The notes under the pieces were generated by a model. It saw nothing but the letters and a program-made list of their open reading frames with translations, had not been told where the DNA came from and made no database searches. Positions 15,401-22,198 of a stretch of DNA of 28,205 nt are shown here, in pieces. Source of the DNA: JBHIBC01 sp046758905 (GTDB taxonomy: Bacteria > Acidobacteriota > Polarisedimenticolia > Gp22-AA2); contig JBHIBC010000038.1 in assembly GCA_046758905.1 (NCBI GenBank), positions 1 through 28,205 of the forward strand, in the 5' to 3' direction. A program made the translations under genes and the position numbers. Each line of letters begins with the position of its first letter. Positions within the stretch are counted from its first letter, which is position 1.

Positions 15401-15618
15401 ACCACGCCCTCCTCCACCTCCTCGGGCGCCGCGCCGGGATACGGCACGCTCACCCTGATCAGATCGGAGGAGAACTCGGGGAAGACCTCCTGCTTGATCC
15501 CCTCGATCCCCAGGAACCCGATCCCGAGAAGCGTCAGCAGGCCGGTCAGGACGAGCAGCGCCATCAGGAGATTGGCGGCGACGCCGTTCTCGGCGAACCA
15601 GACGATGACCCGCCTCAC
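12409..15618 (-). CDS. RND efflux pump permease (AcrB-like)
   Basis: This is the inner-membrane proton/drug antiporter of a tripartite efflux pump. The 1069-aa protein has the standard RND layout: TM1 just after the N-terminus (ENGVAANLLMALLVLTGLL), a large periplasmic porter loop, TM2-6, a second porter loop and TM8-12. The proton-relay pair is visible in VLGIVVDDAIIVGESIYAR (about residues 404-405, matching AcrB D407/D408). The later half repeats a GVVVNDSLVMVDFINRA segment. The N-terminal porter begins QEVFPEFSSDLIRVSVPYPGAAPEEVE, typical of HAE1-type permeases. The GTG start at 15618 overlaps the adaptor gene's stop (GTGA). It is last in the TetR operon and followed by a strong hairpin. 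Substrates are unknown. Confidence 0.95.
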   Translation of the reverse strand: MRRVIVWFAENGVAANLLMALLVLTGLLTLLGIGFLGIEGIKQEVFPEFSSDLIRVSVPYPGAAPEEVEEGVVVRVEEAIQDLDGIKKIRSTASEGLGTVSVELLQGAGVRKLLDEVKSRVDAIDTFPEEADEPVIEEVLIRRHVLEVAISGDADERTLKLLGERVRDDMISLPGITQVELLGTRPYEISVEVSETALRRYGLTFREVADAVRRSSLDLPGGSVEADGGEILLRAEGQAYRGRQFEELPLLALPDGTRLTVGDVAKVVDGFADTDRWARFDGRPAVLLQVFRVGDQNAVRVAETVREYLRDARRRLPEGIELTVWQDLTRVLRSRQDLLLRNGLAGFVLVVIVLSLFLKLRLAAWVSAGIPVSFLGAIALMPTFGVSINLISLFAFIVVLGIVVDDAIIVGESIYARYQQGEERLRAAVEGAHRVLVPVVFAVMTSVAAFVPLLNVAGDTGKIMRVIPLIVIPTLLLSLVESLLILPNHLSHLRHERDGLCRNRIGRAWQRVQDRVARLLDLAVARAYRPALERAIEWRYLTLAGCLALLFMAAALVRGGWINFTFFPPVEADNAAALLTMPQGTPAAVTAEMVRRLERTALDLERELEAVGGGDVIRHVLATIGEQPFRSAQTRGAGNVAATFAGSHLGEANVELAPSEERDISSGEIVDLWRARAGAIPDAVELTFTSSLFSTGDAIDVELSGPDTGRLREVAALLKQELRRYPGVRDIRDSFRAGKRELELRITPEAEAAGLTLADLARQVRQAFYGEEAQRVQRGRDDVKVMVRFPESRRRSLGDLEEMRIRTPGGVEIPFVTAARVTPTRGPAAIHRTDRRRVIDVVADVDLEKGTPRRILADLRADTLPRVLRDYPEVRYTFEGQQQQQRETMGGLMRGFLIALIVIYALLAVPFRSYLQPLIVMSAIPFGLIGAIGGHLLMGMNLTILSMFGIVALAGVVVNDSLVMVDFINRAHRAGAPIERAIREAGAVRFRPILLTSLTTFAGLTPLLLERSLQAQFLIPMAVSLAFGVLFATFITLVLVPALYVILDDLGRAFRGRAREAAVQGGARP

Positions 15619-16814
15619 GCGCCCTCCCCCACCTCGATCCCGTCGGGGCCGGCCTCGCCCTCGAGGACCGTCCGGACCCTCATTCCGTCGACCACCGTCT
15701 CGAGCGGCGAAACGCAGACCATCTCGCCCTCCTCGAGGCCGCGGCGGACGATCGCCTCCTCCCGCGCGACCCGCAGCAGCTCGACGGCGCGCAAGCGCAG
15801 GCGGCTCTCGTCATCGACCACCAGCACCCGGCCGTCGCCGCGCAGCGCCGCGCGCGGCAGCACGAACACGCCGCGCGCCACCCGTCCCCCGATCTCCGCC
15901 TGGAGGAAGAGCCCCTTGGGGAGCGGCGGGCCGGCGAAGTCGGCCCGGCGCCGGAACGGGTCCTCGACGCGGGCGAACAGGTCGAGCATGCGGGTCTTCG
16001 GGTCGAAGGCGCTGTCGGTGCGGACCACGCGCGCCGTCCAGGTGTGGACCGCGCCGCCGATCTCGCCGCGCAGCAGGACCGGCGGTCCGGGCCTCCGCCG
16101 CCCCGAGGCGCCGAGGTCGATCTCGAGGAAGGCGAGGTCGTGCCGGGAGACGGGCAGGCGGATCTCGGCGTAGTCGGTGGCGTAGATCACGGCCAGCGGC
16201 GTTCCCGGGGAGACGAACTGCCCGATGTCCGCCCGTCTGTCCCGCACCCGGCCGGCGTAGGGCGCCCGGACCCGGGTGCGCTCGAGATCGAGGCGCGCCT
16301 GCTCCAGCGCCGCCTCGGCCGCCCGCAGCGCCGCCTCCGCCTCGGCGAGCTGCGGCCGGCGCAGGGTCAGCGCCGTCGGCTCCCCCTCCCCCAGCTCGTC
16401 CCACTCCCGGCGCGCGACCGCGGCCTCGGCGCGCTCCATCTCGAGACGCACCCGCGCCTGCGCCACCTGCGCCTCGGCCCGCGACACGGCGAGCCGGTAG
16501 TCGCGCGGGTCGATCCGGACCAGGGGCTCGCCGCGCCAGAAGAAGCTTCCCTCCGCGAAGGCGGGCGACACCCACTCGATGCGCCCCCCCACCTGCGCGA
16601 CCAGGACCGACTCGGTGCGCGGCTCGACCGTCCCTTGCGAGAGGACGTTCAGCGGCACGTCCCGCTCGCGCGCCCTGACGACCCGCACGAGCGGGGCCGG
16701 CACCTCGATCTCGCGCCGCTCGACCCTCGGGCGCGCGATGATGATGACGGCGGCGGCCGCCGCGCCGAGCGCAAGGACCACGATCGGCAGCCAGATCCTG
16801 GCGCTCCTGCTCAT
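15615..16814 (-). CDS. RND efflux periplasmic adaptor (MFP/HlyD family)
   Basis: The adaptor joins the inner-membrane pump to the outer-membrane channel. The 399-aa protein has one N-terminal membrane anchor (about residues 8-27). The first lipoyl half-motif follows (TESVLVAQVGGRIEWVSPAF, FFWRGEPLVRIDPRDY). An Ala/Glu/Arg-rich alpha-hairpin comes next (about 105-190), then the second lipoyl half (RVRAPYAGRVRDRRADIGQFVSPGTPLAVIY) and beta-barrel and membrane-proximal domains (FDPKTRMLDLFARV, PKGLFLQAEI, VFVLPRAALRGDGRVLVVDDE). This is the AcrA/MexA pattern. ATG 16814 overlaps the TolC stop as ATGA (16811-16814), and the stop overlaps the permease GTG. A longer open frame runs upstream through the TolC gene in another phase and is not coding. 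Confidence 0.94.
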   Translation of the reverse strand: MSRSARIWLPIVVLALGAAAAAVIIIARPRVERREIEVPAPLVRVVRARERDVPLNVLSQGTVEPRTESVLVAQVGGRIEWVSPAFAEGSFFWRGEPLVRIDPRDYRLAVSRAEAQVAQARVRLEMERAEAAVARREWDELGEGEPTALTLRRPQLAEAEAALRAAEAALEQARLDLERTRVRAPYAGRVRDRRADIGQFVSPGTPLAVIYATDYAEIRLPVSRHDLAFLEIDLGASGRRRPGPPVLLRGEIGGAVHTWTARVVRTDSAFDPKTRMLDLFARVEDPFRRRADFAGPPLPKGLFLQAEIGGRVARGVFVLPRAALRGDGRVLVVDDESRLRLRAVELLRVAREEAIVRRGLEEGEMVCVSPLETVVDGMRVRTVLEGEAGPDGIEVGEGA

Positions 16815-18325
16815 CTCGAGAGCCACCGCCGTGGGGCGGGCTCGGCGCCGTCCCCGCCCGGCCTCCGAGCGGCCTCCCGCCCGTCCGCGAGGGGCGCCTC
16901 GAAGCCGCCGCCTAGGGCGAGGTGCAGGTCGACGCGCGCGTCCAGCCGCTGCCGGCGGACGCTCAGGAGCTGACTCTCGGCGAGGGTCGACTCCCGCTGC
17001 GCCTCCAGCACCGACAGGTAGTCCGCCAGACCGACCTCGTAGCGGTCCTCCGCCAGCGCCCGCGCGGCGGAGGACTGCTCCGCCGCCACCCGCAGAGCCG
17101 CCTCCTGGCGCGCCAGCGCCTCCTCCGCGACGAGCGCCGACTCGACCTCGTTGAAGGCGTCGAGCAGGGCGCGCACATACCCCTCCGCCGCCTCGCGGTA
17201 TCCGGCCTCCGCCAGATCGACGCCGGCCCGCAGCCGCCCGCCCTGGAACAGCGGCTGGAGGAGGGAGGCGGCCAGGCTCCAGACGGAGAAATCGCTCTCG
17301 AGGAGATCGCCGATCTCCTCGCTCACCCGGCCGGCCGAGCCGGTGAGGCGCAGCCGCGGGTAGAGCGCGGCGCGCGCCTCCCGGACGCCGAGGCCGGCGG
17401 CTGCCAGGCGCCGCTCGGCCGCGAACAGGTCCGGCCGGCGGGCCAACAGCTCGGACGGCAGGCCCGCGGGGATCGGCGCGGGCGGATCGGGCAGCCTCAG
17501 CGACGCGTCCCACGCCTCGACCGAGCCGTCGGGATAGCGGGCGAGCAGCAGGTCGACCTGGCGCATGGCGGCGTCGAACTCCCGCTCCCTGCGCGCGAGG
17601 GCGGCCGCGGCGTCCGCCTCGTTGACCGCGGCCAGCCTCAGATCGAGTGCCGGCCTGAGGCCGAGCCGGTAGCGCCGGCGGATCCGTTCGGCGGTCGAGC
17701 GACGGCTCTCGTGCGTGGCGCGCGCCAGGGCCACCTGCTCGCCCGCCTCGATCAGCGCGAACCAGGCCTTGGCGGTCTGCGCTGCGATCGACAGGCGCGC
17801 GGCCGCCAGGTCGGCCTGAGAGGCCTGCACACCCGCGATCGCCGCCGCCTTCCCTGCCCGGATCCGGCCCCAGAGGTCGGCCTCCCACGAGACGTTGATC
17901 GATACGCCCTGGGTCGTGGTGGTGGTGCTGAGCACGCGCCGGCCGCCTTCGGGGAACGGGAAGCCGATGAAGTTCCGCCTGGTGCGCGAGGGCGCGTACT
18001 CCAGCGACGCCTCCGGGAGCCGGTCGGCCCCGGCGATGCGCGCCTGCGCCAGCGCCGCCTGCACCCGCGCCGCCGCCGCCCGCAGATCGCGGTTGCCCGC
18101 AAGCGCCTCCGCCACCAGGGCGTCGAGCCTCTCGTCGCCGAAGGTGGTCCACCACCGCGCGTCGGTCCCGGCGGCCTCCGCCGCCGGGGCGGCGGACCAG
18201 CGGCCGGGGAGGTCCAGACGGAGATCGGGCCGCTCGCGCTGCGGCGCCGAGGCGCACGCGGCGAGCAGCAGCGGCAGGAGGAGCAGGGGGGCGCGGCGAG
18301 CGCCCGCCGGGACCGTGGAGGTCAC
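16811..18325 (-). CDS. Outer-membrane efflux lipoprotein (TolC/NodT family)
   Basis: This 504-aa outer-membrane channel subunit would form the exit duct of the pump. A short signal peptide ends in the lipobox LLAAC with the lipidated cysteine at position 24, as in NodT/OprM-type factors. Two homologous halves follow: WWTTFGDERLDALVAEALAGNRDLRAAAARVQAA (about 58-91) opens the first, and the second contains LLARRPDLFAAERRLAAAGLGVREARAALYPRLRL, a strongly conserved NodT segment. Long Ala/Glu/Arg helices make up the rest, and the C-terminus has the helix ending DARVDLHLALGGGFEAPL. The GTG start at 18325 overlaps the TetR stop (GTGA), and the stop overlaps the adaptor ATG. Confidence 0.95.
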   Translation of the reverse strand: MTSTVPAGARRAPLLLLPLLLAACASAPQRERPDLRLDLPGRWSAAPAAEAAGTDARWWTTFGDERLDALVAEALAGNRDLRAAAARVQAALAQARIAGADRLPEASLEYAPSRTRRNFIGFPFPEGGRRVLSTTTTTQGVSINVSWEADLWGRIRAGKAAAIAGVQASQADLAAARLSIAAQTAKAWFALIEAGEQVALARATHESRRSTAERIRRRYRLGLRPALDLRLAAVNEADAAAALARREREFDAAMRQVDLLLARYPDGSVEAWDASLRLPDPPAPIPAGLPSELLARRPDLFAAERRLAAAGLGVREARAALYPRLRLTGSAGRVSEEIGDLLESDFSVWSLAASLLQPLFQGGRLRAGVDLAEAGYREAAEGYVRALLDAFNEVESALVAEEALARQEAALRVAAEQSSAARALAEDRYEVGLADYLSVLEAQRESTLAESQLLSVRRQRLDARVDLHLALGGGFEAPLADGREAARRPGGDGAEPAPRRWLSR

Positions 18326-18999
18326 TCGAGCACCTCAGGCTCCTCGGCCGCGGCGCGGCGCATCCCGGCGCCGAGGAACGCCACGAGCCGCCGGGTCACA
18401 CCCTCGATGTCGAGCGGGTTGCACACGCCCCCCGAGTAGTCGTGCGCCAGGAAGCCGAGGCCGGCGGTGTGCACCATCGCCCCGACCATGAAGTGGAACC
18501 GCCAGTAGATCTCGTCCTTCGGCAGGTGCGGCAGGGCCCGAGCCAGCGCCCGGGTGAACCTGTCGATGGCCTCGCGGAACCGTTCCAGGACCAGCTTGCG
18601 GATCTCGTCCCCCGGCTCCGAGAACGCCCGGCCCACCAGGCGCGCGAAATCGTGCCCGCCCCTCTGCCTCTGGACCATCCGGAGCACCGGATAGACGAAG
18701 GCGCGCACGATGCACTCCGGGTCCGGGGGCTCCGACCCGGCCGCCCGCTCGCACGCCTCGAGCAGCTCCATCCGCTCGCGGTTGAGCGGGTCGAGCCGTC
18801 GCGACAGGACGGCCGCGACCAGATGTTCCTTGGAGCCGAAGTGGTAGTGGACCGCGGCCAGGTTGGCGCCCGCCTTGCGGGTGATGGCGCGCAGCGACGC
18901 CCCGCCGATGCCCTGCTCGGCGAACAGGCTCTCGGCGGCCTTGAGAAGGTTCTCTTTCGTGCGAACCTGCACGTCCCGCGGGGCCCTCGGCTCGGACAA
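18322..18999 (-). CDS. TetR-family repressor of the efflux operon
   Basis: The N-terminal helix-turn-helix domain (about residues 10-60) reads RTKENLLKAAESLFAEQG, then ASLRAITRKAGANLAAVHYHFGSKEHLVAAVLSRR, a typical TetR DNA-binding head. The DPLNRERMELLEA segment and long C-terminal helical ligand domain resemble the CerR/YbiH-like subgroup (tentative). I chose TTG 18999 because GGAGG (19009-19005) sits 5 bases before it. The alternative TTG 19011 would place this ribosome-binding site inside the coding region, and the extra four residues are not conserved. The protein is 225 aa with this start. As the first gene of the operon, upstream of tolC, adaptor and pump, with a palindrome over the promoter, it most likely represses its own operon. 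The inducer is unknown. Confidence 0.93.
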   Translation of the reverse strand: MSEPRAPRDVQVRTKENLLKAAESLFAEQGIGGASLRAITRKAGANLAAVHYHFGSKEHLVAAVLSRRLDPLNRERMELLEACERAAGSEPPDPECIVRAFVYPVLRMVQRQRGGHDFARLVGRAFSEPGDEIRKLVLERFREAIDRFTRALARALPHLPKDEIYWRFHFMVGAMVHTAGLGFLAHDYSGGVCNPLDIEGVTRRLVAFLGAGMRRAAAEEPEVLE

Positions 19000-19004
19000 A
19001 TCAA

Positions 19005-19009
19005 CCTCC
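19005..19009 (-). promoter_or_regulatory. Ribosome-binding site that sets the TetR start
   Basis: GGAGG on the minus strand lies 5 bases before TTG 18999 and immediately inside the alternative TTG 19011. Its presence argues for the shorter protein. Confidence 0.65.
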
Positions 19010-19032
19010 AATAATGGTCATACGATCGCTTT

Positions 19033-19048
19033 AATCAAACGTTTGTTT
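19033..19048. promoter_or_regulatory. Candidate TetR operator
   Basis: A perfect 10-bp palindrome CAAACGTTTG (19036-19045) is flanked by AA and TT (19033-19034, 19047-19048), giving a 16-bp near-palindrome. It overlaps the predicted transcript start of the operon. Position and AT-rich symmetry fit an autorepressor site for the adjacent TetR protein. Confidence 0.65.
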
Positions 19049-19052
19049 TGAA

Positions 19053-19080
19053 TCTATACCTTCCCCATACGGCCTGTCAA
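19053..19080 (-). promoter_or_regulatory. Promoter of the TetR-efflux operon
   Basis: On the minus strand there is a perfect -35 TTGACA (19080-19075), then 16 bases, then a -10 TATAGA (19058-19053). This predicts a transcript start around 19046, at the edge of the palindrome at 19036-19045. It is the best promoter match in the window. Confidence 0.75.
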
Positions 19081-19199
19081 GAGCCGCTGGACCTTCTCGC
19101 GCCGGCCGGAATTGCGCGTCGGTGAATCGGGGGGGATAGGGGGGATGGCGGCCCTCGCCGCTTCGCGGCACAGGACGGCGCGCTCCGGGGGCGTCCTCC

Positions 19200-20879
19200 T
19201 CAGCGCCGGTCGCGGCCGAACAGCTCGCCGAAGAAATCCCCCCGCTTCCAGCGCGGGGGTTCGGTCTGGTTCGCGACCACGTGTCCGACCAGGAAGTTCG
19301 CCCGCGCGAACAGCGCCCCGGCCTCGAAGTCGATCTCCTGGCTCATGTCGTCCCCGGGGGAGTGGTAGGTGTCCCTCAGCCAGGCCTCCTCCAGCTCGCC
19401 CGGCTCTCCTCCGGAGTCGCCCGGGTCCCAGCCGCTGACGACGAACAGGGACGGGACGCCCTGGCGCACGAACGAGTATTGATCGCTCCTGATGAAGAGA
19501 ACCTCCTCGGGGACCGGGTCCGGGCTCAGCCGCAGCCCCAGGCGGCGCGCCGCCCGCGCCATCGGCCGGGCGAGGCTCGAGTGCTCCGCCCCGAAGGCGA
19601 TGACGTCCACGAGCGGGTGGAGCATCAGGGCCATATCCAGATTGATGTCGGCGACGACAGCATCCATCGGGACGGTCGGGTGGTGGGCGAAGTAATCCGA
19701 CCCCAGCAGCCCCTTCTCCTCCGCGGTCACCGCGAGGAACAGGAGCGAGCGGCGCGGCGGCGCCGGCATCGATCGGAAGGCGCGCGCCACCTCCAGAAGC
19801 ATCGCCACGCCGGAGGCGTTATCGTACGCGCCGTTGTGGATCGGGTCGCCGTCGACCGGCTCGCCGACCCCCAGGTGGTCGAGGTGCGCGGTGAACACGA
19901 CGTACTGATCCTTGAGGATCGGGTCGGCCCCGCGGAGGACCGCCGCGACGTTGGGGCTCTCGGTCGAGCCGAGACGGCTCACCGCGCGTGCCCGCACCCT
20001 CACGGGCAGGTCGAACGGCCGCGGGCGGCCACGCTCGGCGGCGGCGATGACGTCCACGAGCGCGACCGGCGAGCCCTCGAACAGCGCCTCCATCCCCTCG
20101 GGGCCGAGCCGGGCCGAGACCCGGATCCCGGGGAAGACGTCGTGCGGCCGGCCGGTCTCGTCGATCCATCGCATCCGGGCCATGGTCGAGTTCCTCACGC
20201 TCCGCTCCCACGGCGACCGGCGCCGTTTCGAGGGGAGCAGCATCGAGATCAGGCCGACTGCGCCCCGCTCGACCGCGTTGCTCATCTTGACCCGGCTCGA
20301 AGCGAAGTAGGCCCTCTCGTTATGGGGGAAGGACGCCGGCGCGCCGGAGAACATGACGATCACCTTCCCCCGGACGTCGACGCCGGCGTAGTCGTCGTAC
20401 CCCAGCCGGGGGGCCACGACGCCGAAGCCGACGTAGCTCAGCGGCGCGGACAGCTCCGTCTCCTCGCGGAGGAGGTCCGCCCGGAGCAGGTAATGGACGC
20501 CGCGGGTCAGCGGGCGCGCCTCTTCGTCCCGCTCGAGGACGAGCAGGCCGCCCTCCGGGACCGGGCGGCTGGTGCGCAGCGGCACCCGCTGGAAGTAGCC
20601 CCCGTCCCCGCCGGCCCCCTCGAGCCCCAGCTCCCGGAACCGCGACGCGACGTACTCGGCTGCCTTCAGATAGCCGGCCGTGCCGGCCTCCCGCCCCTCC
20701 ATGGCGTCGTCGGCCAGGACCGCCATGTGCCCGGCGATCGCCTCCGCGCGGATACCCTCGGCCGCCGCGCGCACCGCCGGCGTCGACAGCTCGACCTCCG
20801 GGACGCAGCCGGCAAGCGCCGCCGGCAGCGCCAGCAGCGCCGCCCGGAGCCCGAGGACCGCCGCCCGCGCGCCGTACAT
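19200..20879 (-). CDS. M28-family zinc metallopeptidase, lipoprotein
   Basis: A 559-aa exported aminopeptidase-like enzyme. The signal peptide has a lipobox ALAGC with cysteine 25, so it is probably a membrane-attached lipoprotein outside the cytoplasm. A PA-like insertion (about residues 120-280; GFGVVAPRLGYDDYAGVDVRGKVIVMFSG) precedes the M28 catalytic core. Zinc and catalytic residues are visible in TAHLDHLGV (His/Asp), NGAYDNASGVA (bridging Asp), TAEEKGLLGS (Glu-Glu), ADINLDM (Asp) and DTYHSPGDD (His). I chose ATG 20879 over an in-frame start at 20918: it has AGGAT 7 bases upstream and gives a compact signal peptide. Peptide specificity is not predictable. The gene stands alone, divergent from pspC. 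Confidence 0.92.
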   Translation of the reverse strand: MYGARAAVLGLRAALLALPAALAGCVPEVELSTPAVRAAAEGIRAEAIAGHMAVLADDAMEGREAGTAGYLKAAEYVASRFRELGLEGAGGDGGYFQRVPLRTSRPVPEGGLLVLERDEEARPLTRGVHYLLRADLLREETELSAPLSYVGFGVVAPRLGYDDYAGVDVRGKVIVMFSGAPASFPHNERAYFASSRVKMSNAVERGAVGLISMLLPSKRRRSPWERSVRNSTMARMRWIDETGRPHDVFPGIRVSARLGPEGMEALFEGSPVALVDVIAAAERGRPRPFDLPVRVRARAVSRLGSTESPNVAAVLRGADPILKDQYVVFTAHLDHLGVGEPVDGDPIHNGAYDNASGVAMLLEVARAFRSMPAPPRRSLLFLAVTAEEKGLLGSDYFAHHPTVPMDAVVADINLDMALMLHPLVDVIAFGAEHSSLARPMARAARRLGLRLSPDPVPEEVLFIRSDQYSFVRQGVPSLFVVSGWDPGDSGGEPGELEEAWLRDTYHSPGDDMSQEIDFEAGALFARANFLVGHVVANQTEPPRWKRGDFFGELFGRDRR

Positions 20880-20992
20880 GGGGGCGGATCCTACCCGAGA
20901 ACGGCCCGGATCGGCCACCTCCTCCTCCCGCGTGGGGCGTTTTCGACTACCATACCGGCAGGGGTGACCACAGGGACTGACAGGAGCCTCCG

Positions 20993-21202
20993 ATGCCCGA
21001 TCCGCGCAACCCGCTTCGCCGTTCCCGCAAAGAAAAGATGATCGCCGGAGTCTGCGGCGGCCTCGCCGAGTGGCTGGGGTGGGACCCGACCCTCGTCCGG
21101 GCCATCTACGTGTTCGTGTCGATCTTCTCGGTGGCGTTTCCCGGCCTCATCACCTATCTCATCCTATGGCTGGTGATGCCGCTCGCGGACGAGGAGGCCT
21201 GA
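20993..21202 (+). CDS. PspC-domain small membrane protein
   Basis: A 69-aa protein that is essentially one PspC domain. It has a basic N-terminus (NPLRRSRKEKM), the family motif IAGVCGGLAEWLGWDPTLVRAIYV (residues 17-40) and a hydrophobic segment (SVAFPGLITYLILWLVMPL, 46-64). Stand-alone PspC proteins are widespread. In Proteobacteria PspC takes part in the phage-shock membrane-stress response, but no pspA or other psp gene is nearby, so that role is unproven here. ATG 20993 has CAGGAG (20981-20986) upstream. The 69 bases to bioB make co-transcription with the bio operon possible. Confidence 0.9.
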   Translation: MPDPRNPLRRSRKEKMIAGVCGGLAEWLGWDPTLVRAIYVFVSIFSVAFPGLITYLILWLVMPLADEEA

Positions 21203-21271
21203 CAGGGCCGCCGTCTCCCGCCGCCCCGCCCACACTTCCCGCGCCGACGCCTCCTGTGCGATGATCCGCGC

Positions 21272-22198
21272 GTGAAGGACTCCGCCCTGGCTCTGTATCG
21301 CCTGCCCCTGCTGGAGCTGATCTATCGGGCGCACGAGGTGCACCGGGCGCACCACGACCCGGCCGACATCCAGCGCTGCACCCTGCTCTCGATCAAGACC
21401 GGCGGTTGTCCCGAGGACTGCGCCTACTGCCCGCAGTCGGCCCGCTACGACACCGGCGTCCGGGCGGGCGGCCTGCTGCCGCTCGAGGAGGTCGCCAGCG
21501 CTGCGCGCGCAGCCCGCGCCGACGGGGCGCAGCGCTTCTGCATGGGAGCGGCCTGGCGCGAGGTGAAGGACGGGCCCGACTTCGAGAAGGTCCTTGAGAT
21601 GGTCCGCGCGGTCCGCGCCGAAGGGCTCGAGGTGTGCGTCACCCTCGGGATGCTCACCTGCGAGCAGGCGGTGCGGCTGAAGGAAGCGGGGCTGTTCGCC
21701 TACAACCACAACCTCGACACCAGCCGCGAGCACTACGGGAAGATCATCACCACCCGCACCTACGACGACCGGCTCGCGACCCTCGGGGCGGTGCGCCGCG
21801 CCGGGCTGACCGTGTGTAGCGGCGGCATCATCGGCATGGGCGAGTCGGTCGAGGACCGCTGCGCCCTGCTGGCCGAGCTGGCCGCGCTCGACCCGCAGCC
21901 CGAGTCGGTGCCGATCAACATGCTGGTGGCGGTCCAGGGGACCCCGCTCGCCGGGATGGAGCCGGTCGACCCGCTGGACCTGGTCCGCGCCGTCGCCGTC
22001 GCCCGGATCCTGATGCCGCGCTCGCGCGTGCGGCTGTCGGCGGGCCGCCTGTCGCTCACGCCGGAGGCGCAAGTCCTGGCCTTCTATGCCGGCGCCAACT
22101 CGATCTTCCTCGGGGACAGGCTCCTCACGACGCCTAACCCGGACCCCGACCGGGACCGCCTGCTGCTCGCGGCTCTGACCGGATCCCCGTGCGCCTGA
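21272..22198 (+). CDS. bioB: Biotin synthase
   Basis: This radical SAM enzyme inserts sulfur into dethiobiotin to make biotin. The 308-aa protein has the radical SAM triad C46, C50, C53 in TGGCPEDCAYCPQS. Further family marks are CMGAAWREVKDG, MLTCEQAVRLKEAG, YNHNLDTSREHYGKIITTRTYDDRL (with the second-cluster cysteine in the preceding VCVTLGMLTC region), CSGGIIGMGE, PINMLVAVQGTPLAG and the arginine of RVRLSAGR that helps hold the [2Fe-2S] cluster. The GTG start at 21272 has no clear ribosome-binding site; a four-codon reading frame (ATG 21261) ends across it as GTGA. The stop overlaps bioF by 10 bases. It is the first gene of a bioBFDA operon. Confidence 0.96.
   Translation: MKDSALALYRLPLLELIYRAHEVHRAHHDPADIQRCTLLSIKTGGCPEDCAYCPQSARYDTGVRAGGLLPLEEVASAARAARADGAQRFCMGAAWREVKDGPDFEKVLEMVRAVRAEGLEVCVTLGMLTCEQAVRLKEAGLFAYNHNLDTSREHYGKIITTRTYDDRLATLGAVRRAGLTVCSGGIIGMGESVEDRCALLAELAALDPQPESVPINMLVAVQGTPLAGMEPVDPLDLVRAVAVARILMPRSRVRLSAGRLSLTPEAQVLAFYAGANSIFLGDRLLTTPNPDPDRDRLLLAALTGSPCA

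Noticed and set aside
15615..18257. Fusion of the adaptor with a long upstream reading frame across tolC
   Set aside because: The upstream part is an out-of-phase shadow of tolC; the adaptor has its own ATG overlapping the tolC stop.
19129..19144. Two long G-runs (7 and 6 G) as a G-quadruplex element
   Set aside because: Only two tracts lie close together and there is no positional link to a start or stop; it could be composition alone.
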